Source: DAOUAE01 sp034433795 (lineage in GTDB: Bacteria; Chloroflexota; UBA6077; FW602-bin22; DAOUAE01). Taken from it: 64,000 nt of DNA. The stretch is taken from positions 10,174 through 74,173 of the forward strand of contig DAOUAE010000087.1 of the NCBI GenBank assembly GCA_034433795.1, read 5' to 3'. The notes beneath the pieces were generated by a model. The model made no database searches, had not been told where the DNA came from, and saw only the letters and a list, made by a program, of their open reading frames with translations. Shown here piece after piece: positions 49,648 to 58,922 of the stretch (positions are counted from its first letter, which is position 1; every line of letters begins with the position of its first letter). Both the position numbers and the translations under genes were made by a program.

Positions 49648-50760
49648 GCCGGCCAGCGCCAGGAAGGCCCCCCGGAAGCCCCAGAGGTCGACCAGGAGTC
49701 CCATGACCGGCGGCGCCACCGCCGCCATGGCGGTGCCCAGCCCCCAGACCACCCCGACGGCCATGCCGGTCCGCTGGCCGGCCGCCAGCTCCGAGGCGTA
49801 GACCATGCTCACCGGCGGCATCAGGCTGCCCCAGAAGCCGAAGAGCACCGAGGCCAGGAGCAGCAGCCAGAGGGCCGGCGCCAGCGCGAAGAGCAGAAGA
49901 CACCCCCCCATCCCCAGGAGCGCCCCCACGACCACCGCCCGCCGACCAAAGCGGTCGGAGAGCGTGCCCCCAAGCGGCTGGGCCACCAGCGTCGCCACCG
50001 ACATCACCGCCGTCAACGCCCCGGCCGCCAGCAGACTCTGGCCGATGCTCCGGTAGAAGGCCGGGAGCCAGGTCTGGAAACCGGTTCCCACCGCCAGGGC
50101 GAGGCCGTTGATCACCGTCAGCCCGGCCAGCGGCCAGGTCAGACCAGCCAGCAGCCCCCGCGCCCCCTGAACCTCGGGCTCGCGCAGGGCGAAAACGATC
50201 ACCCCCACCGCCAGGAGCGCCGGCCCGGCCAGCAGCCAGAGGGCCGGCCGCCAGCCCAGCCGTTCGACCAGCCCGGCCACCACCACCGGGGCGAGGATGA
50301 ATCCCAGCCCGTTGCCGATGCCGTGGATGCCCTGGGCCCAGCCGCGCTGGGTGGTGAAGTAGTGGGCCAGGAAGGTGGCGCTCTGCGGGTGGTAGGTGCT
50401 CAGGCCCAGCCCCAGAACCAGGGCCCCAAGCAGCAGTCCGGCGTAACTGCCGCTGTGGGCCAGAAGCCCCATCCCCCCGGCCAGCAGCAGGAAGCCGGTG
50501 ATGAGCAGACGCCGCCGCTGCCGGCGCCGATCGGCCAGATAGCCCAGGAGCGGCTGGAGGACCGCCGAGACGAACGTGCTGACAAAGGGAATAGCCCCAG
50601 CCTGAGCGTAGGTGAGCTGAAAGGCCTCGCGCAGAACCGGCAAAAGCGGGGCCAGCAGCAGGGCGTAGAAGTCGTTGACCGTGTGGCAGAAGGTGAGCGC
50701 CACCAGCAGCCAGCCCCGACGCGGGGTCGTGGCCGCCGCCGGCACCGCCGAACGCAGCAT
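49603..50760 (-). CDS. MFS transporter, fosmidomycin-resistance (Fsr)-like
   Basis: A 385-residue, 12-span transporter. The first span region FCHTVNDFYALLLAPLLPVL (HxxNDxY) and the repeat ATFLAHYFTTQRGWAQGIHG with GNGLGFILAPVV are signatures of the Fsr group. Members export fosmidomycin or small organic compounds. Its own promoter lies at 50871-50899. The 3' end overlaps the zinc-ribbon gene on the other strand. Confidence 0.85.
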   Translation of the reverse strand: MLRSAVPAAATTPRRGWLLVALTFCHTVNDFYALLLAPLLPVLREAFQLTYAQAGAIPFVSTFVSAVLQPLLGYLADRRRQRRRLLITGFLLLAGGMGLLAHSGSYAGLLLGALVLGLGLSTYHPQSATFLAHYFTTQRGWAQGIHGIGNGLGFILAPVVVAGLVERLGWRPALWLLAGPALLAVGVIVFALREPEVQGARGLLAGLTWPLAGLTVINGLALAVGTGFQTWLPAFYRSIGQSLLAAGALTAVMSVATLVAQPLGGTLSDRFGRRAVVVGALLGMGGCLLLFALAPALWLLLLASVLFGFWGSLMPPVSMVYASELAAGQRTGMAVGVVWGLGTAMAAVAPPVMGLLVDLWGFRGAFLALAGLAVLGGLAARWLPR

Positions 50761-51237
50761 CGCCTCCCTCCCCCCAGCGCGAGAACGTCCGGCGCCGCCG
50801 CCCGGAGCGCCCTGGCGAGAGGCCAGCGCGGTCAGGACCGGCAGACAGACTGGCGCCGGCGTGTGTCCCGATTGTACGCCGGCCGAAGCCGCCCGTCCAC
50901 CCCGGGCCGGCCGAATATATCGGCCGAGGTGGTGTCCCCTCTCGACCGTTCTGGTGTCCCGCTCCGGTGTCTTGGGAGGAAAACGCGCGCGGCGTTCACG
51001 CCAGGGGACGGTGTGGCGGGGTGGGGGCGCCCAGGGCCGTGCGGCCGGCCCGCTGGCGCGCGCTGACAGACACTCTCTCCCGTCTCAGATGGGATCCTTA
51101 CGCCGTCGAAAGCTCCTCGCCAGGGGCAGGAAAGAAGAGTTTTCGCCAAAGCCTCCTGGAAAGACTCCTCTCTTTAGACCTATCATGTAGCCACAAGGCG
51201 GTATCTTGGAGCGCAAAGAGCGAGAGGGGGTCTATTG
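50761..51237. other. Intergenic region, promoter and lower-G+C tail
   Basis: About 480 bases. The left part holds the MFS promoter and a GGCCGA-ATATA-TCGGCC repeat near 50918. From about 51100 to 51237 G+C drops, as in the toxin-antitoxin genes that follow, suggesting that this tail arrived with them. TATCAT (51181-51186) is a possible -10 for the antitoxin. Confidence 0.4.
50871..50899 (-). promoter_or_regulatory. Promoter of the Fsr-like MFS gene
   Basis: TGGACG (complement of 50894-50899), 17 bases, TACAAT (complement of 50871-50876), about 110 bases before ATG 50760. Confidence 0.5.
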
Positions 51238-51513
51238 GTGACCACCAGGGTGAACATCCGGGAGCTGAAAAACCGGCTTTCAGAGTACCTGCGGCGGGTG
51301 AAGGCCGGCGAGACCATCGAGGTGACCGAGCGGGGAAGGCCCATCGGCCTTATCGTGCCGGTGGACCAGCCCCTTGACGAGCGGCTTGCGGCCCTGGTTC
51401 GGGCCGGGCTTATCGCCTGGAGCGGCCAGCGCTTTGCGCCAGGGCTGCCCGTCGGCCGAACCCTGCAAGGGACGGTGGCGGAGCTGATCGTTGAGGAGCG
51501 GGACCGGGCGTGA
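51238..51513 (+). CDS. Phd/YefM-type antitoxin
   Basis: A 91-residue antitoxin. The N-terminal DNA-binding part is the Phd/YefM type, TRVNIRELKNRLSEYLRRVK followed by AGETIEVTERGRPIGLIVPV. The C-terminal half should wrap the toxin. GTG 51238 is chosen (a TTG is one codon upstream). Its stop overlaps the toxin start (GTGA). Codon use is less GC-extreme than the neighbours, consistent with mobility. Confidence 0.88.
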   Translation: MTTRVNIRELKNRLSEYLRRVKAGETIEVTERGRPIGLIVPVDQPLDERLAALVRAGLIAWSGQRFAPGLPVGRTLQGTVAELIVEERDRA

Positions 51514-51944
51514 CCGTCTACCTGGATGCGAGCGCTCTGGTCAAGCTTTACGTGGCCGAGCCGGGTTCGGCGGAGGTTGCCGATCTGCTTTCCCGGGCTG
51601 AAGCGGCTGTCACTGCCGTCATCACCCGGGTCGAAGTGGCGGCCGCCCTGGCCAGGGCAGCCCGGCTTGGGCGCGTTGGTCAGGCCGAGGCGGCCCGGGC
51701 CCTGGAGGCCTTCGGCACCGACTGGGCGAACCTGGTGCGGGTCAGGATTACCGAGGATCTCATAGCCCGGGCGGCCAGCCTGGCCTGGGAGCATGGGCTA
51801 CGGGGCTATGATGCGGTCCACCTGGCGGCGGCCCTCGTTTTCAGCGAGGCCTCGGGGGAGGAGCTTCTGCTGGCAACGTATGACCGGAATCTGGGGGAAG
51901 CCGCCCGGAAGGCCGGCCTGAAGGTCTGGCCCGAAGACGGCTGA
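51510..51944 (+). CDS. VapC-type PIN-domain toxin ribonuclease
   Basis: A 144-residue PIN-domain protein. The acidic sites are Asp in VYLDASALVKLYV, Glu in VITRVEVAAALAR, Asp in HGLRGYDAVHLAAALV and Asp in LLATYDRNLGEAA, the four Mg2+-binding residues of VapC endoribonucleases that cut tRNA or rRNA. The cognate Phd-type antitoxin is directly upstream with a four-base overlap. Confidence 0.92.
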   Translation: MTVYLDASALVKLYVAEPGSAEVADLLSRAEAAVTAVITRVEVAAALARAARLGRVGQAEAARALEAFGTDWANLVRVRITEDLIARAASLAWEHGLRGYDAVHLAAALVFSEASGEELLLATYDRNLGEAARKAGLKVWPEDG

Positions 51945-52173
51945 GCGCAGTTGGGCCGGATCCGTCTTACCGGGTAGAGTCGGGAAGAGGTCGCTTGCCG
52001 GGATGAACCGGCTCGCCTGCCACAGGCTGTCCCGCCGCCAGGGAATCGTCAGGGTCTGCGCGCCGGTCGGTGGGTCCCGGCGAAGTCTCACCGATTGGCG
52101 CTGTCGCCATCGCCGGGGATGAGGTCTCCGTGGGGCCGGAGCGGCGCCGTGTCTGGCGGGGCGGGCTTTCGGC

Positions 52174-52206
52174 CGTGCGGATGCTCCCGCTGGCCCGGGT
52201 AGCACG
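52174..52206. repeat. 33-bp dispersed repeat, copy 2
   Basis: Matches 41404-41436 in 29 of 33 positions, with the core TCCCGCTGGCCCGG identical. This copy is bounded by CCGTGC and GCACGG, a six-base inverted pair. Confidence 0.35.
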
Positions 52207-52296
52207 GCCGCGCAGCCGGGTGAACGCCTCCCGGGAGATGGACCACCACCGTGCCCTGGGGGAGACGGCAAGATGGTGACGCGGACACGCCGATGG

Positions 52297-52335
52297 CAAA
52301 AGGCGGGGATCGTTCGTGGCAAACGATCCCCGCCT
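52297..52335 (-). terminator. Intrinsic terminator of dnaK
   Basis: A perfect 14-bp stem (52322-52335 with 52301-52314) and seven-base loop, followed on the minus strand by TTTTGCC, 20 bases after the dnaK stop. Confidence 0.85.
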
Positions 52336-52354
52336 GGCGGTCTGTTCCCGGCGC

Positions 52355-54247
52355 TCAGACCTCGCGGAACTCGCCCTCGACCGTGCCCCCGTCGGACGGC
52401 GGCTGGCCGCCGGAGGGTCCGCCGCCGGTCGGCTGGCCGGTGGCGGCGTAGAGGGCCTGGCCGATGCGCAGCATCGCCTGCTCGAGGTCGCGCATCGCCG
52501 AGCGGATCTGGCTGATGTCGCTGCCCTCCAGCGCCCGCCGCAGCGCCGCCACCCGCTCCTCGACCTGGGACCGGATGTCGGCCGGGACGCGGTCGCCGTG
52601 CTCGCGCAGGGTCTTCTCGGCGTTGTAGGCCAGGGTGTCGGCCTGGTTGCGCAGCTCGATCTCCTCGCGCCGGCGCCGGTCCTGCTCGGCGTACTGCTCG
52701 GCCTCGCGGATCATCCGCTCGACCTCCTCCTTGCTCAGACCGGACGACGGCTGGATGACCATCTTCTGCTCCCGGCCGGTGGCCCGGTCGCGCGCCCGCA
52801 CCGACAGGATGCCGTTGGCGTCGATCTCGAAGGTCACCTCGATCTGCGGCACGCCGCGCGGGGCCGGCGGGATGCCGTCCAGGATGAACCGGCCCAGGCT
52901 CTTGTTGTCCTTGGCCAGCGGCCGCTCGCCCTGGACCACGTGGATCTCCACCTGCGTCTGGTTGTCGGCGGCGGTGGTGAAGATCTCGCTCTTGGAGGTC
53001 GGGATCGTGGTGTTGCGCGGGATGAGGACCGTCGTCACCCCGCCCAGCGTCTCGACGCCCAGCGAGAGCGGCGTCACGTCCAGGAGCAGCACGTCCTTGA
53101 CCTCGCCGGCCAGGACACCCGCCTGGATGGCCGCGCCCACCGCCACCACCTCGTCGGGGTTGACGCCCCGGTGCGGCTCCTTGCCGAAGATCTGGCGGAC
53201 CTTCTCGATGATGGCCGGCATGCGGGTCTGCCCACCGACCAGCACCACCTCGTCCACGTCCTGCGGCCGCAGGCGGGCGTCCTCCAGGGCCCGCATCACC
53301 GGCTCGACCGTCCGCTCGATGAGGTCGGCGGTCAGCTGCTCCAGCTTGCTGCGGGTCAGCGTCATCACCAGGTGCTTGGGCCCGCTGGCGTCGGCGGTGA
53401 TGAACGGCAGGTTGATCTCGGTCTGCAGGACCGAGGAGAGCTCGATCTTGGCCTTCTCGGCCGCCTCCTTCAGCCGCTGCAGGGCCATGCGGTCCTGGCG
53501 CAGGTCGATGCCGTGCTCTTTCTTGAACTCGTCGCAGATCCAGTCGATGATCCGCTGGTCGAAGTCGTCGCCGCCCAGGAACGTGTCGCCGTTGGTGGCC
53601 ACGACCTCGAAGACGCCCTCGCCCACCCGCAGGATCGAGATGTCGAAGGTGCCGCCGCCCAGGTCGTAGACGGCGATCACCTCATCCTTGGGCTTCTTGT
53701 CGAGGCCGTAGGCCAGGGCCGCCGCCGTCGGCTCGTTGATGATGCGCAGCACCTCCAGCCCGGCGATGCGGCCGGCATCCTTGGTCGCCTGGCGCTGGGC
53801 GTCGTTGAAGTAGGCCGGCACGGTGATCACCGCCTGGGTGATCTTCTCACCCAGTTTGGCCTCGGCGTCCATCTTCAGTTTCTGCAGGACCATCGCCGAG
53901 ATCTCCGGCGGGGCGTACCGCCGTCCGCCCAGCATCACGTGGGCGTCCCCGTTGGGCGCCGGCACGATCTTGTAGGGCAGGCGCTTCATCGCGCGCTGCA
54001 CTTCCGGGTCGTCGTACTTGCGCCCCATCAGGCGCTTGACGGAGAAGATGGTGTTCTCCGGGTTGGTGATGGCCTGGCGCTTGGCCACCTGCCCGACCAG
54101 CCGCTCTCCGGTCTTGGGGTTGATGGCCACCACCGAGGGGGTGAGGCGGCTCCCTTCGGCGTTCTCCAGGACGACCGGTTCACCGCCCTCCAGCACCGCC
54201 ATCACCGAGTTCGTCGTCCCCAGGTCAATGCCTAAGATCTTCGCCAT
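52355..54247 (-). CDS. dnaK: Molecular chaperone DnaK (Hsp70)
   Basis: A 630-residue Hsp70. The ATPase domain opens ILGIDLGTTNSVMAVLEGGE and has IINEPTAAALAYGLDKK and VYDLGGGTFDISILRVGEG; the linker is DVLLLDVTPLSLGVETLGG; the substrate domain and helical lid end in GGGPSGGQPPSDGGTVEGEF, the Gly-rich tail and acidic EF end typical of DnaK. grpE and dnaJ are not adjacent. A TACTAT on the minus strand (complement 54281-54286) may be the -10; no CIRCE or HspR box is visible in the 95-base leader. Confidence 0.97.
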   Translation of the reverse strand: MAKILGIDLGTTNSVMAVLEGGEPVVLENAEGSRLTPSVVAINPKTGERLVGQVAKRQAITNPENTIFSVKRLMGRKYDDPEVQRAMKRLPYKIVPAPNGDAHVMLGGRRYAPPEISAMVLQKLKMDAEAKLGEKITQAVITVPAYFNDAQRQATKDAGRIAGLEVLRIINEPTAAALAYGLDKKPKDEVIAVYDLGGGTFDISILRVGEGVFEVVATNGDTFLGGDDFDQRIIDWICDEFKKEHGIDLRQDRMALQRLKEAAEKAKIELSSVLQTEINLPFITADASGPKHLVMTLTRSKLEQLTADLIERTVEPVMRALEDARLRPQDVDEVVLVGGQTRMPAIIEKVRQIFGKEPHRGVNPDEVVAVGAAIQAGVLAGEVKDVLLLDVTPLSLGVETLGGVTTVLIPRNTTIPTSKSEIFTTAADNQTQVEIHVVQGERPLAKDNKSLGRFILDGIPPAPRGVPQIEVTFEIDANGILSVRARDRATGREQKMVIQPSSGLSKEEVERMIREAEQYAEQDRRRREEIELRNQADTLAYNAEKTLREHGDRVPADIRSQVEERVAALRRALEGSDISQIRSAMRDLEQAMLRIGQALYAATGQPTGGGPSGGQPPSDGGTVEGEFREV

Positions 54248-54341
54248 GAACGGCCCACCTCCCGTACTGATACCCCTCTGATAGTACGGCTTTCTCGCTT
54301 GGAAGGGGAACAGATTTCGCTTAGAGGTTTCTTGGAATTTT

Positions 54342-56297
54342 TCAGGGCGCCGGGGCGGCCGTGTCGGCCGGCGCGGCGCCGGTCAGGTCGACCACCGCCG
54401 GGAGGTCCGCCGGCGCCTCGCGCGGCAGGCTGAAGTAGAAGGTCGACCCCCGTCCCGGCCGGCTCTCCACCCAGATCCGGCCCCCGTGGGCCTCGACGAT
54501 GGCCCGGGCGATGAAGAGGCCGAGCCCGCTGCCCTGGGGCCGGGTCCGGCCGGTCCCCCGACCACGGTAGAACCGCTCGAAGATGCGGTCCTGCTCCTGC
54601 CAGGGGATCCCCACGCCCTCGTCGGAGACCCGCACCACCACCTGGTCCGACTGGACCTCGCAGCCGACCCGGATGGTGCCGCCCTGCGGCGAGTACTTGA
54701 CCGCGTTGTCCAGCAGGTTGTAGAGCACGCTCTCGATCCGGTCGCGGTCGGCCATGACGATGGGAAAGGCCTCCGGGCACTCGACCACGAACTGGTGGCG
54801 GCGCGAGCGGCCTCGGAACCGCTGGACGATCCGCTCGATGAGCGGCGGCAGAGCCAGCGGCGCCAGCTCCAGCCGGAAGGCCCCGGCCTGGATCTGGGCC
54901 ACGTCGAGCATGTTCTTGACCAGGCGCTGGAGGCGGTCGGCCTCCTCCTCGATGGCGGTGGCCGCCTCCTGCACCTGGGCCCGGGCCCGCCCGGCCCGGA
55001 CCTGACGCAGCGCCTCGGCGTGGCCCTTGATGATCGTGATCGGGGTCAGGAGCTCGTGCGAGGCGGCCGAGATGAACGCCCCGTGCAGCTCCTCCAGCTG
55101 GCCCAGATGGCTGACATCCTGGACCACCTCCAGCCAGCCCAGGAGCCGGCCCGACGGCTCCCGCAGGACCGAGCAGCTCCAGTTCACCGCCCGGCGCTGG
55201 CCGTCCGGACCGACCACGAAGGCCCGCACCGCCGTGCCGACCGGGTCGGCCCCACCGCGGGCCAGCGGACAGGCCCAGTCGCAGAGCGGCCGGCCGGCCT
55301 CATCCACCAGCGGCAGGGCCTCACGACAGGGTCGCCCCACCAGGTCGGCCTCGCTCCGGCCCACCAGGTGGGCCGCCGCCGGGTTGGCCAGCCGGATCTG
55401 GCCCTCGGGGCTGACCGAGCAGACGCCGGCCGGCAGCGCCCGCAGGGCCGCTTCGAGTTCGGCCCGCTCCCGGACCAGCGCGGCGTACTGGGCGGTCCAG
55501 GCCAGGGCCAGCGTCACGTGCTGGGCGAACGACTGGAGAAGCGCGAGATCCGAGCTGGTCAGCGGCCGGCTGGTCCCCACCACGATCAGCGCGCCCACCA
55601 CCCGCTCGGCGGTCCGCAGCGGCAGCGCCACCAGCCAGGGGCCCTGCTCGGCGGTCTGGTCCAGCACGATCGGCTCGGGCTGGGCCATGAGCACGGCGGT
55701 CAGGCCGCCCGGCGCCTGCCGCACCAGCCGGCGCAGCGACTCGGCCAGAAAGCCCCGCTGGGCGGCCAGGTGCAGGCGTTCGGTCTGCGGGTCGTAGAGG
55801 AGCAGGGCGGCGGCCGAAAGTTCCAGCGTCTCGGTCAGGGCGGCGACCACCTCACGGGCCAGGTCGGCGCCGGCCGTGGTGGCCGAGCCCTCCAGCACCC
55901 GGGCCAGAGCCTGCAGCAGGCGCTCGCGCGGGTCGATGACCGGCGCGCGGCCGACCCAGAGCGTCGCCCCCGGCGCCAGTCCCGGCCAGAGACCGCCCCG
56001 GACCTGCCAGAGGCCCGGTCCCCCCTGGCCGCCGGCCACCGGCACCATCACCCAGGCGACACCACCCTCCTGGACCTGGGCCAGCGCCCGCTCGACCGCC
56101 TCCGGGTCGCCCAGGACCTCGGCCAGCGGCCGGCCGACCACCGCCGGGCCCAGCAGACGCCGGGCCGCGGTGTTGGCAAAAAGCACCTCCCCCGTGGCCG
56201 CGACGATCAGCACCGGGTCGGGCAGCGCGCCCAGCGCCGCCTCGGCCAGGGCCGTCACCGCCGGCACCGGGGCCGACACACTCGTTTCGCTCTCCAT
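54342..56297 (-). CDS. Orphan sensor histidine kinase (PAS-GAF-PAS-HisKA-HATPase)
   Basis: A 651-residue soluble kinase with PAS (about 20-85, VLIVAATGEVLFANTAARRL), GAF (about 140-290), PAS (about 300-400, VCSVSPEGQIRLANPAAAHL), HisKA with His414 in SAASHELLTPITIIKG, and HATPase with YNLLDNAVKYSPQGG, VSDEGVGIPWQEQDRIFERF and GSGLGLFIARAIV. Its plan is the same as the kinase at 1235, so the two may be paralogs. ATG 56297 lies 16 bases after a TATAAT (complement 56314-56319), implying a very short leader. No response regulator is adjacent. Confidence 0.9.
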   Translation of the reverse strand: MESETSVSAPVPAVTALAEAALGALPDPVLIVAATGEVLFANTAARRLLGPAVVGRPLAEVLGDPEAVERALAQVQEGGVAWVMVPVAGGQGGPGLWQVRGGLWPGLAPGATLWVGRAPVIDPRERLLQALARVLEGSATTAGADLAREVVAALTETLELSAAALLLYDPQTERLHLAAQRGFLAESLRRLVRQAPGGLTAVLMAQPEPIVLDQTAEQGPWLVALPLRTAERVVGALIVVGTSRPLTSSDLALLQSFAQHVTLALAWTAQYAALVRERAELEAALRALPAGVCSVSPEGQIRLANPAAAHLVGRSEADLVGRPCREALPLVDEAGRPLCDWACPLARGGADPVGTAVRAFVVGPDGQRRAVNWSCSVLREPSGRLLGWLEVVQDVSHLGQLEELHGAFISAASHELLTPITIIKGHAEALRQVRAGRARAQVQEAATAIEEEADRLQRLVKNMLDVAQIQAGAFRLELAPLALPPLIERIVQRFRGRSRRHQFVVECPEAFPIVMADRDRIESVLYNLLDNAVKYSPQGGTIRVGCEVQSDQVVVRVSDEGVGIPWQEQDRIFERFYRGRGTGRTRPQGSGLGLFIARAIVEAHGGRIWVESRPGRGSTFYFSLPREAPADLPAVVDLTGAAPADTAAPAP

Positions 56298-56491
56298 CCT
56301 TCGCCCCGCCAGAATTATACCAAACCGCCAGGCACCCGGGCACACGCCGCCCCGCGCCGGCCCGCGCCCGCACGGCAATCAGGCGAGCCTGCCGGAGCAG
56401 CGATACCCCTATGACGCGCCCAGAGATCACTCTCCGTCTCTCAGGTCAGCGGCGATGGGGAGGAAACTGCACGAGGAGACGCACGTCACGC

Positions 56492-56722
56492 CTAGACAGA
56501 GACCAAATCCTCTTGGACCGCTCGCCAGAGCAGCGGTTTGCGCCGCAAGGCTCCTATAGTCGCCAGATCCACCTTAATACCCAGTACGTCTTCTAAATAG
56601 GCGTGAAGATCCACAATCTCCCAGCCTATCGGCCGTTCAAGTTCCACCAGGAGATCCACGTCGCTCAGTGGTGTCTGCTCCTCACGAGCATACGAGCCAA
56701 ATATGGCAATCTGTAAATCCTT
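56492..56722 (-). pseudogene. MNT-type nucleotidyltransferase antitoxin fragment, 5' end missing
   Basis: The minus-strand frame reads LQIAIFGSYAREEQTPLSDV and DLLVELERPIGWEIVDLHAY, then GIKVDLATIGALRRKPLLW, ending VQEDLVSV-stop at 56492. GSxAR and SDxDLLVE are the catalytic motifs of MNT/MntA nucleotidyltransferases, antitoxins of HEPN toxins. There is no start codon: the frame meets the end of the copper gene at 56721, and about 25 N-terminal residues are absent. G+C is clearly lower than next door. No HEPN partner is visible. It is a truncated import. Confidence 0.8.
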
Positions 56723-58922
56723 ATGGCCCCTGGGCGAAGGTGCGGAGGAAATTGATCACGTGCCAGCGCTCCTCCTCGCTCAGCCGGTCGCGGAAGGCTG
56801 GCATCCCGCTGCCGGGGATCCCCTCGCTGATCCAGGTGAAGAGTTCGCCGTCGGTGTGCCCGGCCGCCAGGTGCGCCCGGAGATCCGCCGGCCGCGGGAC
56901 CAGCGTCGGGGCCAGCGGCCCATCCCCCCGGCCCTCCGGCCCGTGGCAGACCTGGCACTGGGCCCGGTAGACCGCCTCTCCCCGGGCCAGCGACTCCGGA
57001 GTGGGCGGGAAGGGGTTGCGCCGCCCGGCGCCCCCGTCCGCCCCGACCGGCAGCGTCCGCCAGACCACCAGCAGCCCCAGCCCGATGACCACCAGATTCG
57101 CCAGCAGCAGGACCCCGCCCTCGCGCGTCCGGAGCCCCAGCACCCGCCCGACGACGACCGCCAGCCCCGCCCCCAGGAGGACCAGGAGTCCGCCCATCAC
57201 CGTCGCCGGCGTCGGCCGCCAGGCCGGCCCGGCCGCGCTTTCTCCCTCCGGCTGCGCCCCCGCCGGGGTCAGGAGAAAACGGGCGGCGGTGCGGGCCTCC
57301 TCCTGCCCCGGACGCCGGACCAGCACCTCGACCTGCCAGCGCCCGCTCAGCCCCAGGACCACCCCGGCCGCCCCGTACCGGCCCGGCCCCTGCGGGTCCG
57401 CCCAGACCGTCTGCTCGCCCACCTCCCGGTCCAGGAACCGGAAGGTCAGCCCCACCCGCTCGGCCGCCACCGGCCGGCCCCCGCGATCGGTCAGATCGAG
57501 GGCGACCGTGACCGGCCCGGGACGGGCTGGCGCCAGGCTCAGCCGGAGCCGCAGGTCGGCTGCCTGCCCCAGCAGCACCAGCGGCCGGGAGGCCAAGAGC
57601 TGGGCGTAGGTCTGCCGGGCCGGCGGCAGGCTGGTCAAAAGCCCGGTGACCACCAGGACCAGCACCCCCAGGAGCGCCTCGGCCCGGACCGTGCGCCACA
57701 GCCACCGCTCCCAGCGGACCGCCCGCGCCAGCCGGGGCCGGACGACCAGCAGGTTCACCGCCCCCAGTCCCAGGAGCAGCCCCACCAGCCCCAGCTTCAG
57801 GAGAAAACTCCGCCCGCCCAGCGTCGCCACCGCCGCCGCCAGGCTCCCGATGTGCACCACGGCCAAAAGCAGCCCGGTGCCTCCCAGCACCCCCACGCTC
57901 CCCAGGGCCAGGGCCGAGAACCGCCCGACCAGGCGGACCAGGAAGGCCCGCCGGGCCGCGGGCGGCAGCGCGGCCAGCGCCCGCGGGAGCACCCCGACCA
58001 GGCCGCCGAGCCCGCCCAGCCAGGCGGCCCCCGCCAGCAGATGCAGCCCGTCGGCCAGGGTAAGAAGCGGCGCCGTCGGCGCCCGCAGCGCGGCGCTGTG
58101 GCTCTGCAGACTCTGGCTCAGCAGCAGCGCGCCGCTCAGACCGCCGGCCAGCGCCCAGCGCCCCCGCCCGGCCTGGGGGCCGAGCCGCCAGAGGACACCC
58201 CCCAGGGCCAGGAGCAGCCCCAGCCGCCCCAGCCAGACCAGTCCCCAGGGGGAGAGGAGCACCGCCCCCTCCAGCCGCCCCAGGGTCAGCGCCGGGACGG
58301 CCAGACTGGCCGGCAAAAGCAGCCCCAGCAGCCCCCAGCCCAGCGCCAGCAGCCGCCGCCAGGCCGACGCCATGGCCTCCAGCGCGGCCGGCGCCACCCC
58401 CTGGGCGCGGGCCACCGGCGCCAGGACCAGCCGCCAGAAGACCAGCGCCCCCACCAGCACGGTCGTGGCCAGAAAGGTCAGAGCGCGGAGCAGGACCAGC
58501 GCCGGCAGTCCCTCGGCGCTCTCGACCGGCTCCACCGGCGCGGCCGGCGCCGCCGGCGCCACCCCAACGGCGAAGGCCACCACTCCCCGGGTGAGATGGC
58601 CGTCGACCGCCGAGAGGGCCTGCCAGGCGACGGTGTAGGTCCCCTCCGGCAAGGGCGGCAGGTCCACCACCAGCGTCGGGGGGTCGCCCGCCGGCACCCG
58701 CACCGCTCCTCGGTCCACCGGTCGGCCCTGGGCGTCCAGGACCTGGGCGGTGGTCGGCCCCGGCACCACCGCCTCGCTGAACTCCAGCCGGACCTGGGCC
58801 GGGCTGCGGCGGAGGACCGCCCCGGTCGGGGGATCGGAGCCGACCAGGACCGCATGGGCGCTGGCGGGGGTGGGCGGGAGCAGCCCGAGCAGGACCAGAA
58901 GCAGGAGCAGCCGGCGGATCAT
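56721..58922 (-). CDS. CopC-CopD-cytochrome c fusion protein
   Basis: A 733-residue membrane protein in four parts. After a signal peptide, the CopC copper domain begins at His23 (HAVLVGSDPPTGAVLRRSPA) and includes DGHLTRGVVAFAVG. The CopD part (about 140-440) has eight or so spans with HSAALRAPT and LLAGAAWLGGLGG. A beta domain (about 455-565, FixH/YtkA-like) follows. After another span there is a class I cytochrome c: heme site QCQVCHGPEGRGDGPL with Met in GIPGSGMPAFRD. It may move copper and electrons across the membrane. Start overlaps the 45-residue gene as ATGA; its stop meets the MNT fragment. Confidence 0.92.
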   Translation of the reverse strand: MIRRLLLLLVLLGLLPPTPASAHAVLVGSDPPTGAVLRRSPAQVRLEFSEAVVPGPTTAQVLDAQGRPVDRGAVRVPAGDPPTLVVDLPPLPEGTYTVAWQALSAVDGHLTRGVVAFAVGVAPAAPAAPVEPVESAEGLPALVLLRALTFLATTVLVGALVFWRLVLAPVARAQGVAPAALEAMASAWRRLLALGWGLLGLLLPASLAVPALTLGRLEGAVLLSPWGLVWLGRLGLLLALGGVLWRLGPQAGRGRWALAGGLSGALLLSQSLQSHSAALRAPTAPLLTLADGLHLLAGAAWLGGLGGLVGVLPRALAALPPAARRAFLVRLVGRFSALALGSVGVLGGTGLLLAVVHIGSLAAAVATLGGRSFLLKLGLVGLLLGLGAVNLLVVRPRLARAVRWERWLWRTVRAEALLGVLVLVVTGLLTSLPPARQTYAQLLASRPLVLLGQAADLRLRLSLAPARPGPVTVALDLTDRGGRPVAAERVGLTFRFLDREVGEQTVWADPQGPGRYGAAGVVLGLSGRWQVEVLVRRPGQEEARTAARFLLTPAGAQPEGESAAGPAWRPTPATVMGGLLVLLGAGLAVVVGRVLGLRTREGGVLLLANLVVIGLGLLVVWRTLPVGADGGAGRRNPFPPTPESLARGEAVYRAQCQVCHGPEGRGDGPLAPTLVPRPADLRAHLAAGHTDGELFTWISEGIPGSGMPAFRDRLSEEERWHVINFLRTFAQGP

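Larger units (their letters stand above)
51945..52354. other. Spacer with dispersed repeat and dnaK terminator
   Basis: About 410 bases with no supported gene. It holds the second copy of the 33-bp dispersed repeat (52174-52206) and the dnaK terminator (52297-52335). Confidence 0.4.

Noticed and set aside
52355..54340. CIRCE or HspR operator for dnaK
   Set aside because: No TTAGCACTC-N9-GAGTGCTAA or CTTGAGT-N7-ACTCAAG is present in the leader.
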